Below are positions 33,169-44,224 of a stretch of 64,000 bases of DNA, one piece after another. Numbering within the stretch: the first letter of the stretch is position 1; every line of letters begins with the position of its first letter. A program made the translations under genes and the position numbers. The notes under the pieces are model-generated. The model saw only the letters and a program-made list of their open reading frames with translations. It searched no databases and was not told where the DNA came from. Source of the stretch: Dryomyza anilis (taxonomy: Eukaryota; Arthropoda; Insecta; Diptera; Dryomyzidae); contig OX638130.1 of the NCBI GenBank assembly GCA_951804985.1, positions 123,021,593 through 123,085,592 of the forward strand. The letters run 5' to 3'.

Positions 33169-34985
33169 TTGTACATTTGTAAATAGTGTGGACCATAGTT
33201 CTAATTAAATTACGTTCTTAGTACTACTTGATACACTTTTGTGTTTTCTATTGGGTGCTTCGCACATGCCGTCGCACCGCAGCCACCCATTGTGTGCTCG
33301 TGTGTGTTTGCCTCCTAATTTAGTGCTGAACTCACAATTAATTCCGAAACTCCAACCAAGAAACTCCGCTTGCTCGCACGCTGGCTCGTTCGCTCATGCT
33401 GAATCAATATGGCTAAAATATCCGAAAATGCACCACATTAATAACAATAACCATCGAGGTCCTTATGTCCTGCTGTATGTGGCGCATATCTATTCTATGC
33501 ATTAGATGCACTTGAGCGGTTTCTTTGCATGCGGCTTCTTGCGCATTGAGGGCAGCTCAATATTCATAACCAGATTCTGTATCACTTCAAGAGCTAATTT
33601 TGGTAGATTCTCAAAAGGATTTTCTTATGACTACTTTGCATAGAAACATGAACACATGAATTCAACTCAAAGTTCGACTTGACTTTGTGTGCAAATAATA
33701 CTTGGTACTTGAAGTGGTCAAAGATGCTACTAGCAACTGTTGCTACTCGGCACTTCGGACATCGGGTACTTGGCACGCTTTGTATAATCAGCTTGCAGTC
33801 GACTCGAGTCGAGTCGAGTCCAGTTCAAGTCCCGTTCAGTTCAGTTCAATCCGGTCCAGTCGAGCTCTAATTGACCGAAATGCTGCCATGGCTATGCGCA
33901 TCTTTCGAGTGCAAAAGTCATTCAACGAAATGCTCGATTTGCAATTTAATTAATGATGTGTGCACATTTTTGTGAATCTCTTTCACATGAGCCTGGTATT
34001 TGTGCTTTAAGTATCTGCAAAGTGTTTCTGCTTCAACTACTCGAAAAACTCTGAAAATAAAACAACTTAAAGCCAATAGAATTTACATCATTTACAGCAA
34101 ATAATTGAATTATCTTGTTGCATATCTTCCTCATTCGGCACCCTGAGTTCAAAGAGTTCACACAAGTTCAAAACAACAGCATTCTGTTGCATTCGTCAAT
34201 CTCGTTAATGCAACAAAACCATATTTTACAGTGAGTCGTTGTTACAATTCAATTAAATGTCAACACTTGTCAACCCCTTCCCGACCTACCGACCAAATAT
34301 TAGGGTTCGACATACCAAAGTCCAGAGCCGAACATTTGTCAAGCAGTCAGTCGAATACTGGACAATGGCAACACAAACAAACATTCCGAATGACAGGCAT
34401 AGATATATTTATGTGTCCGGGTTCTTGTGGCACTCTAGTCTGTAGCTGTCATAAATGTTTTTGAAGTAAGTCACAAAATGCATTTGCAACAATGGAAATT
34501 GAAAATCTAATAATTATGACATAAATCAATATGTTCTAATACCGAAAAACTCATATTATTCTCAGATATAAACTAAAATAATTTTAAGTGTCGATTTCTA
34601 TAGGTTAACTATATCAAAAAATTTCCAAAATTATTTTTAATAATAGTTGAAGAAAACATATAAAACACTAATCCACTAATCCAGAGATGCAGTGGTTCAA
34701 AGTTGAGGGCCATAAGTCACATTTGTGTGTATTTAAATATCTCCTGAACGGTTGCACACATTTTTAATAACGATTCCGATTCTAAAAATCTAAAATCGAA
34801 ACAATTTCGAAAAAAAAAATAGTCAAAATTCCAGATTACTTCGAAAAATATTGCGATATCGATTTTCTAAATGTATAAAAATCGAATCATGTCCTTTAAG
34901 TTGAATGTACGAGAAATTTTAAAATTAAGATGCGATAAAGCTACGAGATTGAGCTTTCTTTTATCGACGGTCGTTCGAGATTTGA
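33169..34985. other. Unique island, mixed composition
   Basis: No gene is recognised. A short tandem of GAGTC then GTTCA/GTCCA units (CGACTCGAGTCGAGTCGAGT onward) lies at 33797-33866. Open frames at 33239-33505, 33679-33953 and 34231-34464 have unremarkable low-complexity products. The 33230-34460 part is among the most gene-like in composition in the window and would be the place to look for expressed exons. Confidence 0.45.
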
Positions 34986-36495
34986 AAGAAAATATCAATT
35001 TTTATTATCAAAAATGGAATTTTTGACTCAAAATTCTATTTTTTTCTATAAATTCAATTTATCACTAAAAAATTTAATTTTCACTATAAATTCAATTTTT
35101 CACTCAAAATTAAATTTTTCACCCAAAATTCAATCAAAATTAAATTTTTATTAAAAATTCAATTTTTCACTAAACATTCAATTTTTCACTAAAATTCAAT
35201 TTTTCCCTAAAAATTCAATTTTTCACTAAAAATTCAATTTTTCACTAAAAATTCAATTTTTAACTAAACATTCAATTTTTCACTAAAATTCAATTTTTCA
35301 CTAAAAATTCAATTTTTCACTAAAAATTTAATTTTTCACTAAAAATTCAATTTTTCACTAAAAATTCAATTTATCACTAAAAATTCAATTTATCACTAAA
35401 AATTCAATTTTTCACTGAAAAATAATTTTTTTACTAAAAATTCAATTTTTCACTAAAAATTCAATTTTTCACTAAAAATTCAATTTTTCACAAAAAATTC
35501 AATTTTTCAGAAAAAATTCAATTTTTCACTAAAAATTCAATTTTTTACTAAAATTTTTCACTAAAAATTCAATTTTTCACTATAAATTCAAATTTTCACT
35601 AAAACCTCAAATTTTCACTAAAAATTTAGTTTTTCACTAAAAATTCAATTTTCCACTAAAAATTCAAATTTTAACTAAAAATTCAAATTTTAACTAAAAA
35701 TGAAATTTTTCACTATAAATTCAAATTTTCACTAAAACCTCAAATTTTCACTAAAAATTTAGTTTTTCACTAAAAATTCAATTTTCCACTAAAAATTCAA
35801 ATTTTAACTAAAAATGAAATTTTCACTAAAAATTAAAATTTTCACTAAAAATTAAATTTTTCACTAAAAATTCAAATTTTCACTAAAAATTTAGTTTTTC
35901 ACTAAAAATTCAATTTTATACTAAAAATTCAAATTTTAACTAAAAATGAAATTTTCACTAAAAATTAAATTTTTCACTAAAAATTCAATTTTTCACTAAA
36001 AATTCAATTTTTCACTAAAAATTCAATTTTTCACTAAAAATTCAATTTTTCACTAAAAATTCAATTTTTCACTAAAAATTCAAATTTTCACAAAAAATTC
36101 AAATTTTCACTAAAAATTCAAATTCTCACTAAAAATTCAAATTTTCACTAAAAATTAAATTTTTCACTAAAAATTCAAATTCTCACTAATAATTCTATTT
36201 TTCACTAAAAATTCAAATTTTCACTATCAATTCAAATTTTTACTAAAAATTTTCAAATTTTCACTAAAAATTAAATTTTTCACTAAAAGTTCAATTTATC
36301 AAAATTCAGTTTTTCATTTAAAATTTAATTTTTCATTAAAAATTCAATTTTTCACAAAAAATTCAATTTCTATTAAAAATGAATTTTTTCATTCAAAATT
36401 AAATATTTCACTAAAAAATCAATTTTCACTAAAAAATTAAATTTTCACTAAAAATTAAAATTTTCACTTAAATTAAAATTTTCACTAAAAATATA
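34986..36495 (+). repeat. 19-bp minisatellite array 5 (CACT orientation)
   Basis: TTTTTCACTAAAAATTCAA-type monomers, roughly 80 copies. A block of about 120 bp with the order TATAAATTCAAATTTTCACT, AAAACCTCAAATTTTC, AAATTTAGTTTTTCAC, AATTCAATTTTCCAC is duplicated (35580-35700 and 35713-35820) and partly triplicated (35870-35950). This is higher-order structure within the array. Confidence 0.95.
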
Positions 36496-37165
36496 ATGCA
36501 ATAATTTCTTTTTACCTTTCAACGATTCGCCCACCCCATCCACCTACGCCTTTACCATTTAAAGGGCCCACACCTGGCACTAGACCTACTGCCTCCGCCG
36601 CATTGACTGCAATTACAACAAGCAGCAGTAGTGGCAGCAGCAAGCAAAGAGGACCACTTGAATGCAATTATTTTGTCATCGTACGTTTCCTAATTGAATA
36701 TTCCATGCCGCATGCGAAGAGCTCACATCCGGATTGCAACGAATATGTCACATTCCAAAATGCCTCCCATCGACGCTCCCATCAATACACACACATGCGG
36801 ACAGACATATAGCCATACATATATTCAGGGAGACGCACGTGCACACATACAAACACAGACACATGCAGCCAGTCACGCATACAAAGTACTTTTGTTGGAG
36901 GCAGAGAGAGACATTCCGTATGACAATAGATCATCAAATTCGTTACGTTGGGCTTCACAAACCTCACACGCACCTAAATGTACTCACACACATACACATA
37001 TTCACACATATACACACGCTCATGCACGCACACAAGACAGGCACAGACGCATTGAAAAAACATCTTTGCACGCTGGACTTTACATTCGGTCTAAATGTTA
37101 AAAACAAATGTTGGACGGGTACATATTTTTTTTGGAATTGTCTACATTTTGTCGGCTCCAAATTA
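36496..37165. other. Unique island with CA-rich tract
   Basis: Mixed-composition DNA with AGCAGCAGTAGTGGCAGCAG at 36621 and a CACACA/CATACACATATTC-type microsatellite at about 36785-37050. Overlapping plus-strand frames (36694-37101, 36734-37168) exist only because the CA-rich tract lacks stops; their histidine/threonine-rich products are not credible proteins. Confidence 0.5.
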
Positions 37166-37427
37166 TAATGTCCTATATTCTAGGATTTGTTGATAATAGA
37201 AATCGGTTCGCACATAAAATGGTACCGAATCAGATCATGCTAAAATCATGTAAAATTTTGGTTTTGAATTGATTTATAGAAATGATTTCAATTTATCTTT
37301 CTTTTTGGTTCCAGGTTATATTTCCAGTTTTATGTTTTAATTGAAAATGTTTCGGTATACCGGGTCCAAGTTATGATTTTTGTTTATATTAAATTTATTT
37401 TTTTGTCCATTCTTTTCCATATATGAT

Positions 37428-37725
37428 AATAATAATAGTTTGTCACTACAGTCCTATAAGAACTTAGGCCGAGCTCTCTCACCATTTTGAGGTGTGCGTG
37501 TTATATTTGTACTTAAAGTGGTGGGACCTACAGTTTATTGTCGAATCAGAACGGCGCGTGAGATCTTTTCATAGGTTTTAATCTCGTAGGTTTGCCATTT
37601 ACTGCAGAGAGGTAGCGCGGTATAGAAAAATGTTTCTATGAAAAGATGTTGTTAGCCGCAGTTCAGGCTAGAACCGGGGACCTTTCGGCTCGCAGTCCAA
37701 CGCACTAACCACTGAGCTACCGCTG
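37428..37725 (-). mobile_element. SINE family A, copy 2 (minus)
   Basis: On the minus strand the head reads GGCAGCGGTAGCTCAGTGGT (A-box) and the B-box is GGTTCTAGCCT, one base off consensus. The body and end (CTATAAGAACTTAGGCCG complement, then ATTATTATC tail) match copy 3. It is flanked by an 11-bp direct repeat CCATATATGAT (37417-37427 and 37726-37736), so the insertion is intact. The outermost CC may belong to the head. Confidence 0.9.
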
Positions 37726-37776
37726 CCATATATGATGCAAATACTAAATTATATTATTCAAACATGGAACTACATA

Positions 37777-38738
37777 TCGTCACTATCATGCCAAATGGGC
37801 GAATGTGCATTTTTTAAAATCAAATTTTAACGTTTGATGTGCTTAAAAAATTAGTAAAATTTTTGTTTTATGTTCTTTTGTTATTTCGGTTTATTCATCA
37901 ATTATTATACCGTATATAAAATATATTTGAATTTTGATAACTGACTGACGGCTTTTGTGAGGCTATAACCTGACCAACACGCAAACATTTTTGTTTTTTA
38001 TGCTTTAACTCTTTATTTACGCAAGATAAAATAGTGATATGAAGGCATTTATTATTTCTTTTCAGAGCATGCATCGATTGGCATTATTATTTAAAAATAA
38101 TTTTCCATATTTTAATTTGCCTTTTGTTATTTGCCAGTAAAATTTTTGACAAAATGTTTTTAAATAAAGATGCCAATCGATAGGTACCTTAAAAACAAAC
38201 AATTAGTTCATTTACAACAATATTTTATCTTGCACCAATAAAGAGTTATAGCAAAAAAACGAAGAAATTTGAAAAATTGAAAATCTTGTCATGCCAAAAG
38301 AGCGAATATTTTAGTTTTTTTGCCACAACCTTTTATTGGTATAAGATAAAATAGTAGTGTAAAGGCATTAATTATTTCTTTTTAAAGCACCTATCGATCA
38401 TCATCATTATAAATGATAAAAATTCAATTTTTTTTTAAATAATGATGATGATCGATAGGTATTATGAAAACAAACGATTGATGCCTTTACACCACTATTT
38501 TATCTTATATCAATAAAAAGTTATGGCAACATAACGAAAAGATTCACCCTTTTAACATGACAACATTTTCAATTTTTCGAATTCGCTCTTTTGGTTTTGT
38601 CTTTTATGGCTAAAAATATCCAACAAAACCACACACGATTTTGTCACAGTATACTTGAGGAAAAACTACATTCAAAAATGGAAAAAATACGCAAATGTCA
38701 AAAATTACACATTCGCCCCTTTGGAATGATAGTGACGA
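37777..38738. mobile_element. Foldback/MITE family 1, copy 3 (complete, 962 bp)
   Basis: The left terminus TCGTCACTATCATGCCAAAT and the right terminus in reverse complement TCGTCACTATCATTCCAAAG form TIRs of about 35 bp. The left flank is TA; the right flank is CA, consistent with a mutated TA duplication. Inside are two palindromic modules of about 200 bp, each with TAAAATAGTGATATGAAGGC-like and CGATAGGTACCTTAAAAACA-like arms around ATCGAT and AT-rich centres. No open frame of note is present, so it is non-autonomous. Confidence 0.88.
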
Positions 38739-39017
38739 CATTAATAAGCCGAATATTTTTTTAATAATTTTATTGAAAAATTAATATACAAATATTACGA
38801 CTTCTAAAATTACATTTTTTTTAGTATGTTATTCATACTGTTTTAAAAACCGTTTTAATTGAAATCGTTTAGTGCGGTTTTGGATATCGGTATTTTTGCG
38901 CCTTCTAGACTAAAGATTTTTCTATTGAAAAACTAAAACGATTTAAGTTTATGTCGAATTCGGTTTCGATTTAAGTCTAGAGATAGACAAGTTGAGTAGA
39001 ATACATCAATTCTTTAA

Positions 39018-39257
39018 GGGTGTGTGCGAGTTCGACTAAATTGCTGACTAAACTAAATTTTGTCGGTAATGCAGCGTTTAATTTTCAATTTAGCAAATTT
39101 TCGATCAAACTAAATTGAACTAAATTGAAAGACAGCAAACAGACATATGATAATTGATTTATCAGAGACTTTAACAATTACCGGTTACTGAATTGTGGTC
39201 GAATAAAACTAGTACAATTTAGTTTAGTCAGCAATTTAGTCGAACTCGCACACACCC
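39018..39257. mobile_element. MITE with 43-bp perfect terminal inverted repeats, 240 bp
   Basis: Arms begin GGGTGTGTGCGAGTTCGACT and are identical for 43 bp at both ends (39018-39060 and 39215-39257). The centre also contains AAACTAAATTG repeats. Flanks are CTTTAA on the left and AAAATA on the right, so no target duplication is evident. Perfect arms point to a young copy. The superfamily is not determined. Confidence 0.88.
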
Positions 39258-39433
39258 AAAATAAACATTCTGCAATGTCTCGGAGACCTTGATGCTTTGA
39301 AGTTTTTACGAACTAACTTCGATATAAAAAACATTCAAAAACATTGAAATTGTATGACAAACTATGATATTTAAAGATCAATCGATATCAATTCGATTTC
39401 GTAAAATTCATTGTAAAAAAAAAAACTTTAAAC

Positions 39434-41014
39434 CAAGGATTGAAACCTAAACGAATAACGGTTTCGATTTCGGTTTCGGTTTTTTCCGCGTTTCGGTTTC
39501 GGTTACGGTTTCGGTTTTAAGTTTTTATAACGAAACGGTTTCGGTATACCGGTTCCATGTTACGGTTTCGGTTTTGATTTTGGTTGTTGTATAAATTTTC
39601 TTTATTTCCATATTTTTCAAATAATTTTACATTTTTTATATGGTGCTAAATTATGTTCAAATTATGATATTGGTGTAAAGTGAGAAACGTAATTTAAACA
39701 ATGTTTGTTGTTATTTTAGTAAAAATATTGTGTTATATGAATTATTTAATTGATTACGCCAAGAAAAAAATTTAATTTAAAATTTCGTGACCACAAACCA
39801 ATGAAAAGCAAAATTTTGACTTCACCTGAGATATGATCTGAATTGCAAAGAAGAAGAATTTTGTACAATTTTCTTCCATAAAAGCCAAAGAAATTAAATT
39901 TCAACAATTCTGTGAACAGCAATATATGTGAACTAGTGATGATCAATTGCAAGAGCAAGTCAAGAAATGGTAATCTTAATCTTTTAAATTTTAAATAAAA
40001 GATCGAAGACAAATATCTTAAACTGCACATTAATTATGAAAATGAATAGAATTTGAACAATAATTGTATTAAAGTTACTTATTTTCCATATTTTCAATTT
40101 CTTCAACATTTTACCAACAAAAAAATAAAACCAATAATATAAAAATTTTAATTATATTTTAACAAGAATTAACTAATAAAAAATAATTGTATAAATCAAG
40201 TGATGTTGACGAGACAATTCAAAATCTCAAGGCCATAATAAAATGAACGAAAAGTCACCAAATACATTTTCAAAATGCTAAATATTTTTTTACAAACTTC
40301 TTTATGTATCTGTCAATTGATAAGAAAATGGAAATCTATTAGTTCAATTACTTTTTATAATATTAATCAACAAACTCGAAAATTAAGTTTTTCATAAAAA
40401 TGTGTTTGGTGACTTTTCGTTCTACAATACAATAAATATAAGGAATATTTCGTACAGGCATATATCTGTTTTCGTCACAGATTAAAAAATCCGTATGATA
40501 CATGTTTACGCCAAACCGCATGCAGTGTAAACACTGTATTATTAATTTAGTACATTTCGGACATGTCAAACCTCAAGAGGTGAATTTCATCACTTCCTTT
40601 CAACCCTCCTTCTTTGAGGTTCTCGGGGCTGCAATAGCGCAGTGAAACAAAAACAAAGTTGAAACAAAAAACAAATTTTAGACCAAATACCGTTGTTTTG
40701 GAAATATCGTTTCTCAAAAAACAACATGTGAATTTTTGTACAACCAAAAATGTTTATTTTGGGTACTCCAAATTTTAATTAATAACATTTTACTTAAGAT
40801 CATCTATATAAAATAAAATATGTTTTTCTGTTTCTTTTTTTACTTTTTTAAAAACCGTTTTAAACCGGTATAAAACCGAAACCGTTTATATCGGTTTTGG
40901 ATATCGGTTTATTTCTGATTTTCGTATAACGGTTTCGGTTACGATTTCGGTTTTAAAAAAGAAACGGTTTTAAATGGATATCGGTTTCGGTTTCGGTTAC
41001 GGTTTCAATCCTTG
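39434..41014 (+). mobile_element. hAT-like non-autonomous element, copy A (complete, 1581 bp)
   Basis: It starts CAAGGATTGAAACCTAAACG and ends in reverse complement CAAGGATTGAAACCGTAACC, so the TIR is 14 bp plus a looser extension. It is flanked by an exact 8-bp direct repeat CTTTAAAC (39426-39433 and 41015-41022). An 8-bp duplication with short TIRs starting CA is the signature of the hAT superfamily. Both ends are packed with GGTTTCGGTT/CGGTTTTGGATATCGG subterminal repeats, which could bind transposase. No hAT transposase domain is seen. One minus-strand frame (40363-40569) has cysteine pairs (CPKC, CLHC) but is too short to assign. Confidence 0.82.
40363..40569 (-). CDS. Short cysteine-containing frame inside hAT-like element, unassigned
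   Basis: This is an open frame of 68 codons beginning MTCPKCTKLIIQCLHCMRFG, with two CxxC pairs spaced like a zinc-binding knuckle, and a following basic/hydrophobic segment. It lies on the minus strand inside the non-autonomous element. I do not recognise a family and there is no coding continuity on either side. It may be a remnant exon of the parent element's gene or a chance frame. The cysteine pattern is the only reason to list it. Confidence 0.2.
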   Translation of the reverse strand: MTCPKCTKLIIQCLHCMRFGVNMYHTDFLICDENRYMPVRNIPYIYCIVERKVTKHIFMKNLIFEFVD

Positions 41015-41263
41015 CTTTAAACGAATATTAGCATATTGATCTACTATTTTACGTTCGATATCATAAAAAAAATGTATCCGTTTGAATTTTATTTCATCTC
41101 GCACTTATCTCCCAATGACAACGAAATGAATGCCGTTTGGATTATTATAGACAAAAATTTATTTATTTGAAGCAAAGATGAGTCGAAGTTTTTTTAAATA
41201 AAACAAAAACGGTTTTGGATATCAATGAAATTCTTTATTCCTGTAAAGGTACGTTCGATGTCA

Positions 41264-42222
41264 TTATGTATGGAACTCGATTTCTTTTGCATGGGCACCA
41301 CGGGCACGCTTGCAGAAGTCCAGACGCTGAACCCAATTTTCGACAGTTTTCAAGCATAAATCGGCCGATACTGCTGCAATTTCACGTTCGTATTCGTACA
41401 AAGTTCATCAATCATCGCTGGCTTGTTGGCATAGACATAGACTTGACGTAGCCCCACAGAAAATAGGCTAACGGCGTCAAATCGCACGACCTAGGCGGCC
41501 AATCGACTGGACCATTTCGTGAGATAACACGTTCTCCACTAAATTGATTGTGGCATTCGCTGTGTGGCTTGTGGCGCCGTCCTGTTGGAACCACATGTCC
41601 TCCAAGTCCATATCATCCAATTGGGGTCAAAAATATTCGGTTATCATTGAACGGTAGCGATTCCCATTCACAGTAACGTGCCGGTCTTGATCATCACGAA
41701 AGAAGTACGGCCCAATGACGCCGCCGGCCCATAAACCGCACCAAACCGTAATTTTTTTGGGATGCAAAGATGACTCATGGAGTACGTGTGGATTGCTGTC
41801 TGACAATTCACGAACATACGACGCTTCTGGTGGTCAAGCGGCTTCAGTTCTTGCGTCAATTTGATTTTGTAAGGATGTAGGCCAAGATCTTTTCGCAAAA
41901 TTCGCCACAAGGGCGTCACAGAGATGCCCAACGCTTGAGAACGACGTGTGAGAGACACATTTGGGCGTTCTTCAACTGAAGCCTCAGCGGTAGCAATATT
42001 CTCAACCCTACGGGCACTTCTTTGTCTCACTGGCACGGGAACATTTTGTACTGTACCTGTGGATTCAAATTTTTCCACTAGACGCTCAATTGTTGATCTG
42101 CTAGGACGATTATGACAACCATAAATTGGACGTAGCGCTCTTAACGTTGAGGCCACTGACTCCGAATTTCGGTAGTAAATTTTAATAATTTCGACTTGTT
42201 GTTGGCTCGTATATCTTTCCAT
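41264..42222 (-). pseudogene. Mariner-like transposase, degenerate
   Basis: This is a relic of a cut-and-paste transposase. The start codon at 42220-42222 gives MERYTSQQQVEIIKIYYRNS, followed by an N-terminal helix-turn-helix region rich in basic residues and TPLWRILRKDLGLHPYKI. After KRRMFVN (about 41815) a stretch that should contain the first catalytic aspartate is deleted. The sequence then continues in a shifted frame through KKITVWCGLWAGGVIGPYFF. It has a stop in place of W after ITEYF, then MWFQQDGATSHTA with the second aspartate. Another shift leads to VISRNGPVDWPPRSC and DLTPLAYFLWGYVK with the third aspartate. The C-terminus VENWVQRLDFCKRARGAH ends at the stop at 41264-41266. At least two frameshifts, one internal stop and one deletion mean it is dead. 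TIRs were not found at this locus. Confidence 0.9.
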
Positions 42223-42286
42223 CATGAAATGGCAAACCTTACTGAAGAGAAATGTCAAAAGAGCGGCAAGAAATATGGCGTCGTTA
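42223..42286 (-). mobile_element. 5' leader of the mariner relic, shared with a MITE
   Basis: The leader segment TTACTGAAGAGAAATGTCAA then AAGAGCGGCAAGAAATATGG and CGTCGTT matches 60693-60740 almost base for base. Homology begins at CATCATGAAAT at the start codon and stops at 42286. Beyond that point an unrelated TTCATAATATTTATGAA-type sequence has replaced the element end. Confidence 0.85.
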
Positions 42287-42900
42287 TTCATACTATAGAA
42301 TATCATAGTGAAGAACAAAATATTCAATACAATGAATTCGTTCATAATATTTATGAATATAATATTTTTTTACGAATTTTCCATTTTTTTTTTTTAAATA
42401 ATTCGAAAAAAGGGTTCTTGTTAAAATTTTATTTAAAAAATTACAGAAAAAAAACTTGAAAAAAAAAATTTGAAAAAAAAAATCAAAATTTTAATTATTC
42501 AAAATTTTTTTTGAAAAATAACATTAAACGAATTTAAAAAAAAAATTAAAAAAAAATTTTGAAAAAAACAAAATTCAATATTTTTATATAATTTTTTTTT
42601 CGAAAAGAAACATTATAAAAAATTTTCAAAAAAAAGTGAAAAGTTGTGAATTTCCATAAAATTTATATTTTGTCCATCTTCGAAATGGATTTGAATTTCT
42701 AGGTGTCCTCGAATTCGGTAATATATATAAAATTTAGTATATCAGTGCTTTAGTAATTCATATAAAAAAAGTTTATTTCTCGGTAAAGTTCTTAATTAAT
42801 TCTTTGTTATTATCTACATGTTATAAATGTCAACAATCTACATTTATAAATGTCAACAATTCAGCACAACCCTAGCTGGAACCAGTAGCTTTTATTTTTT
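42287..42900. other. Low-complexity AT sequence with palindromic TTCATNATGAA motifs
   Basis: Bases 42287-42380 contain GTTCATAATATTTATGAATA and resemble the family at 44225-44757 and 45965-46995. Bases 42380-42640 are almost pure A/T with long A and T runs. No gene. Confidence 0.5.
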
Positions 42901-43350
42901 ACGGCTATCACTTCGTTCAAAATGCGTTGTGCGTTTTGTGAGTCGTTCGTTCTGCTTTGTCGTCTAACTTTCGTCTTTCACAGACGCATTCCGTACGTCG
43001 CTCGAATGTCTCTGTCGACTTGACTGCTGCCGGTGCTACTTCTGCAGCTTCTACGAAAGCCGAAATTGTGGTTGCCAGCGATTGCGGCAGCGATGCCATT
43101 GAATTCAAAGTCAAAACGGAAGTCGCTCATATACAATTGCAGACAGACAGGCATACAGAGGGACGTACGCATGGGTACTTGTGTGAAATTCAGCTGGACA
43201 CGTTAGTATTGTACTCAGCCACACATACACAAACACAGAGACACACATTCGCACAAATTCACACAAACATACGCAAGATGTCGCAATCAGCAATGAGCTG
43301 CAAGTGATGCGTTGGCTTGATATTTCGTTTATTCTTTGATGCAATTACAG
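42901..43350 (+). other. Unique island with a non-low-complexity open frame
   Basis: A frame at 42957-43307 begins MSSNFRLSQTHSVRRSNVSV and continues through an alanine-rich, reasonably balanced segment (TAAGATSAASTKAEIVVASD) before a CACACA-derived tail. I do not recognise it, and overlapping minus frames are of similar length. The sequence just upstream (TCGTTCGTTCTGCTTTGTCG) resembles fly 5' untranslated sequence. It is the best candidate in the window for a genuine exon, at low confidence, and may be untranslated. Confidence 0.25.
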
Positions 43351-43464
43351 TGGAGCAAAATGACTTCAAAAGATACAAAACATCTTAATATAAATAATTA
43401 GAACCCATTACTGAATACTTTTGAAAACTTTAATTAAAATTTTTATACCAAGGCATTGATTGAT

Positions 43465-43773
43465 TGTAGCCGCGGTAGCTCAGTGGTTAGTGCGTTGGAC
43501 TGCGAGCCGAAAGCTCCCCGGTTCAAGCCTGGACTGGGGCTAACAACATCTTTCCATAGAAACATTTTTCTATACCGCACTACCTCTCGGCAGTAAATGG
43601 CAAACCTACGAGAGTAAAACATTGCCTATGAAAAGTCTCACCCGCCGTTCGGATTCGGCAATAAACTGTAGGTCCCACCACTTTGAGTAAAAATATAACA
43701 CGCACGGCACAAATGGTGAGAGAGCTCGGCCGAAGTCCTATACAGGACTGTAGCGCCAAACTATTATTATATT
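43465..43773 (+). mobile_element. SINE family A, copy 3 (full length, intact target duplication)
   Basis: A-box TAGCTCAGTGG at 43476-43486 and B-box GGTTCAAGCCT at 43520-43530 lie in a tRNA-like head of about 75 bp (TAGCCGCGGTAGCTCAGTGG onward, to GGACTGGGGCTA). The body has TATACCGCACTACCTCTCGG, TAAATGGCAAACCTACGAGA, CCGTTCGGATTCGGCAATAA and GGACTGTAGCGCCAAACTA, then an (ATT)n tail. A perfect 10-bp duplication ATTGATTGAT brackets it (43455-43464 and 43774-43783). This copy best represents the family. Confidence 0.93.
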
Positions 43774-43783
43774 ATTGATTGAT

Positions 43784-44224
43784 ACTACTTAGTACAGCAG
43801 TACAGCAAACTCAACAGATTTGTAAGGGCTGAAACTTCATACTTTTTTTTCTTTCAGCTATAATTTTATTTATAAATAGTTCCGTTCGTTTCTTTTGTAA
43901 TTATTTTCAAACTAAAGAACCATACTTCTTAACGAAGCGAAAACCTTTTTTTTTAGAACTTTGTAAATTTTCGATTTGTGTACCAAAAGCCCGGCAATTC
44001 CATTTTCAATATTCCGACTTCATCAATACAATTTCAACACATCGATTTTTCTCAACCAATAGAGCATTTTTAGACTTTGACATTCTCAATCAAAAATCTG
44101 TAAATTTCCATACATAGCAATTGTGAGTACATATTTCGAATACCAAAAAGAAATTTCGATTAACAAACGAATATTCGAATACCAAAAGAAATAGACCGAC
44201 TACTCAACTCAAAAGTTTCATCAA
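43784..44224. other. AT-rich non-coding sequence
   Basis: No gene. A short internal repetition CGAATACCAAAA(A)GAAAT occurs twice at about 44138-44190. Confidence 0.45.

Larger units (their letters stand above)
37166..38905 (+). mobile_element. hAT-like family, copy C, interrupted by a SINE and a foldback element
   Basis: Segments on both sides of the two insertions align in order to the complete copy A (39434-41014): ATGTTTCGGTATACCGGGTC and GATTTTTGTTTATATTAAAT before the SINE, ATATGATGCAAATACTAAATT between SINE and foldback, and TTTTAAAAACCGTTTTAATT and GCGGTTTTGGATATCGGTAT after it. Both termini are decayed. This copy predates both insertions. Confidence 0.55.

Noticed and set aside
36694..37168. 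Two overlapping frames of 135 and 144 codons
   Set aside because: They exist because a CA-rich microsatellite lacks stop codons in two frames; His/Thr/Arg repeats only.
39434..39600. Telomere-like GGTTTCGGTT repeats
   Set aside because: They are subterminal repeats of the hAT-like element, present at both ends inside an 8-bp duplication, and not in long arrays.
43465..43540. tRNA gene (A- and B-boxes, tRNA-like arms)
   Set aside because: The same head with mutations recurs in other copies and continues into a SINE body bracketed by target duplications; it is a SINE, not a tRNA gene.
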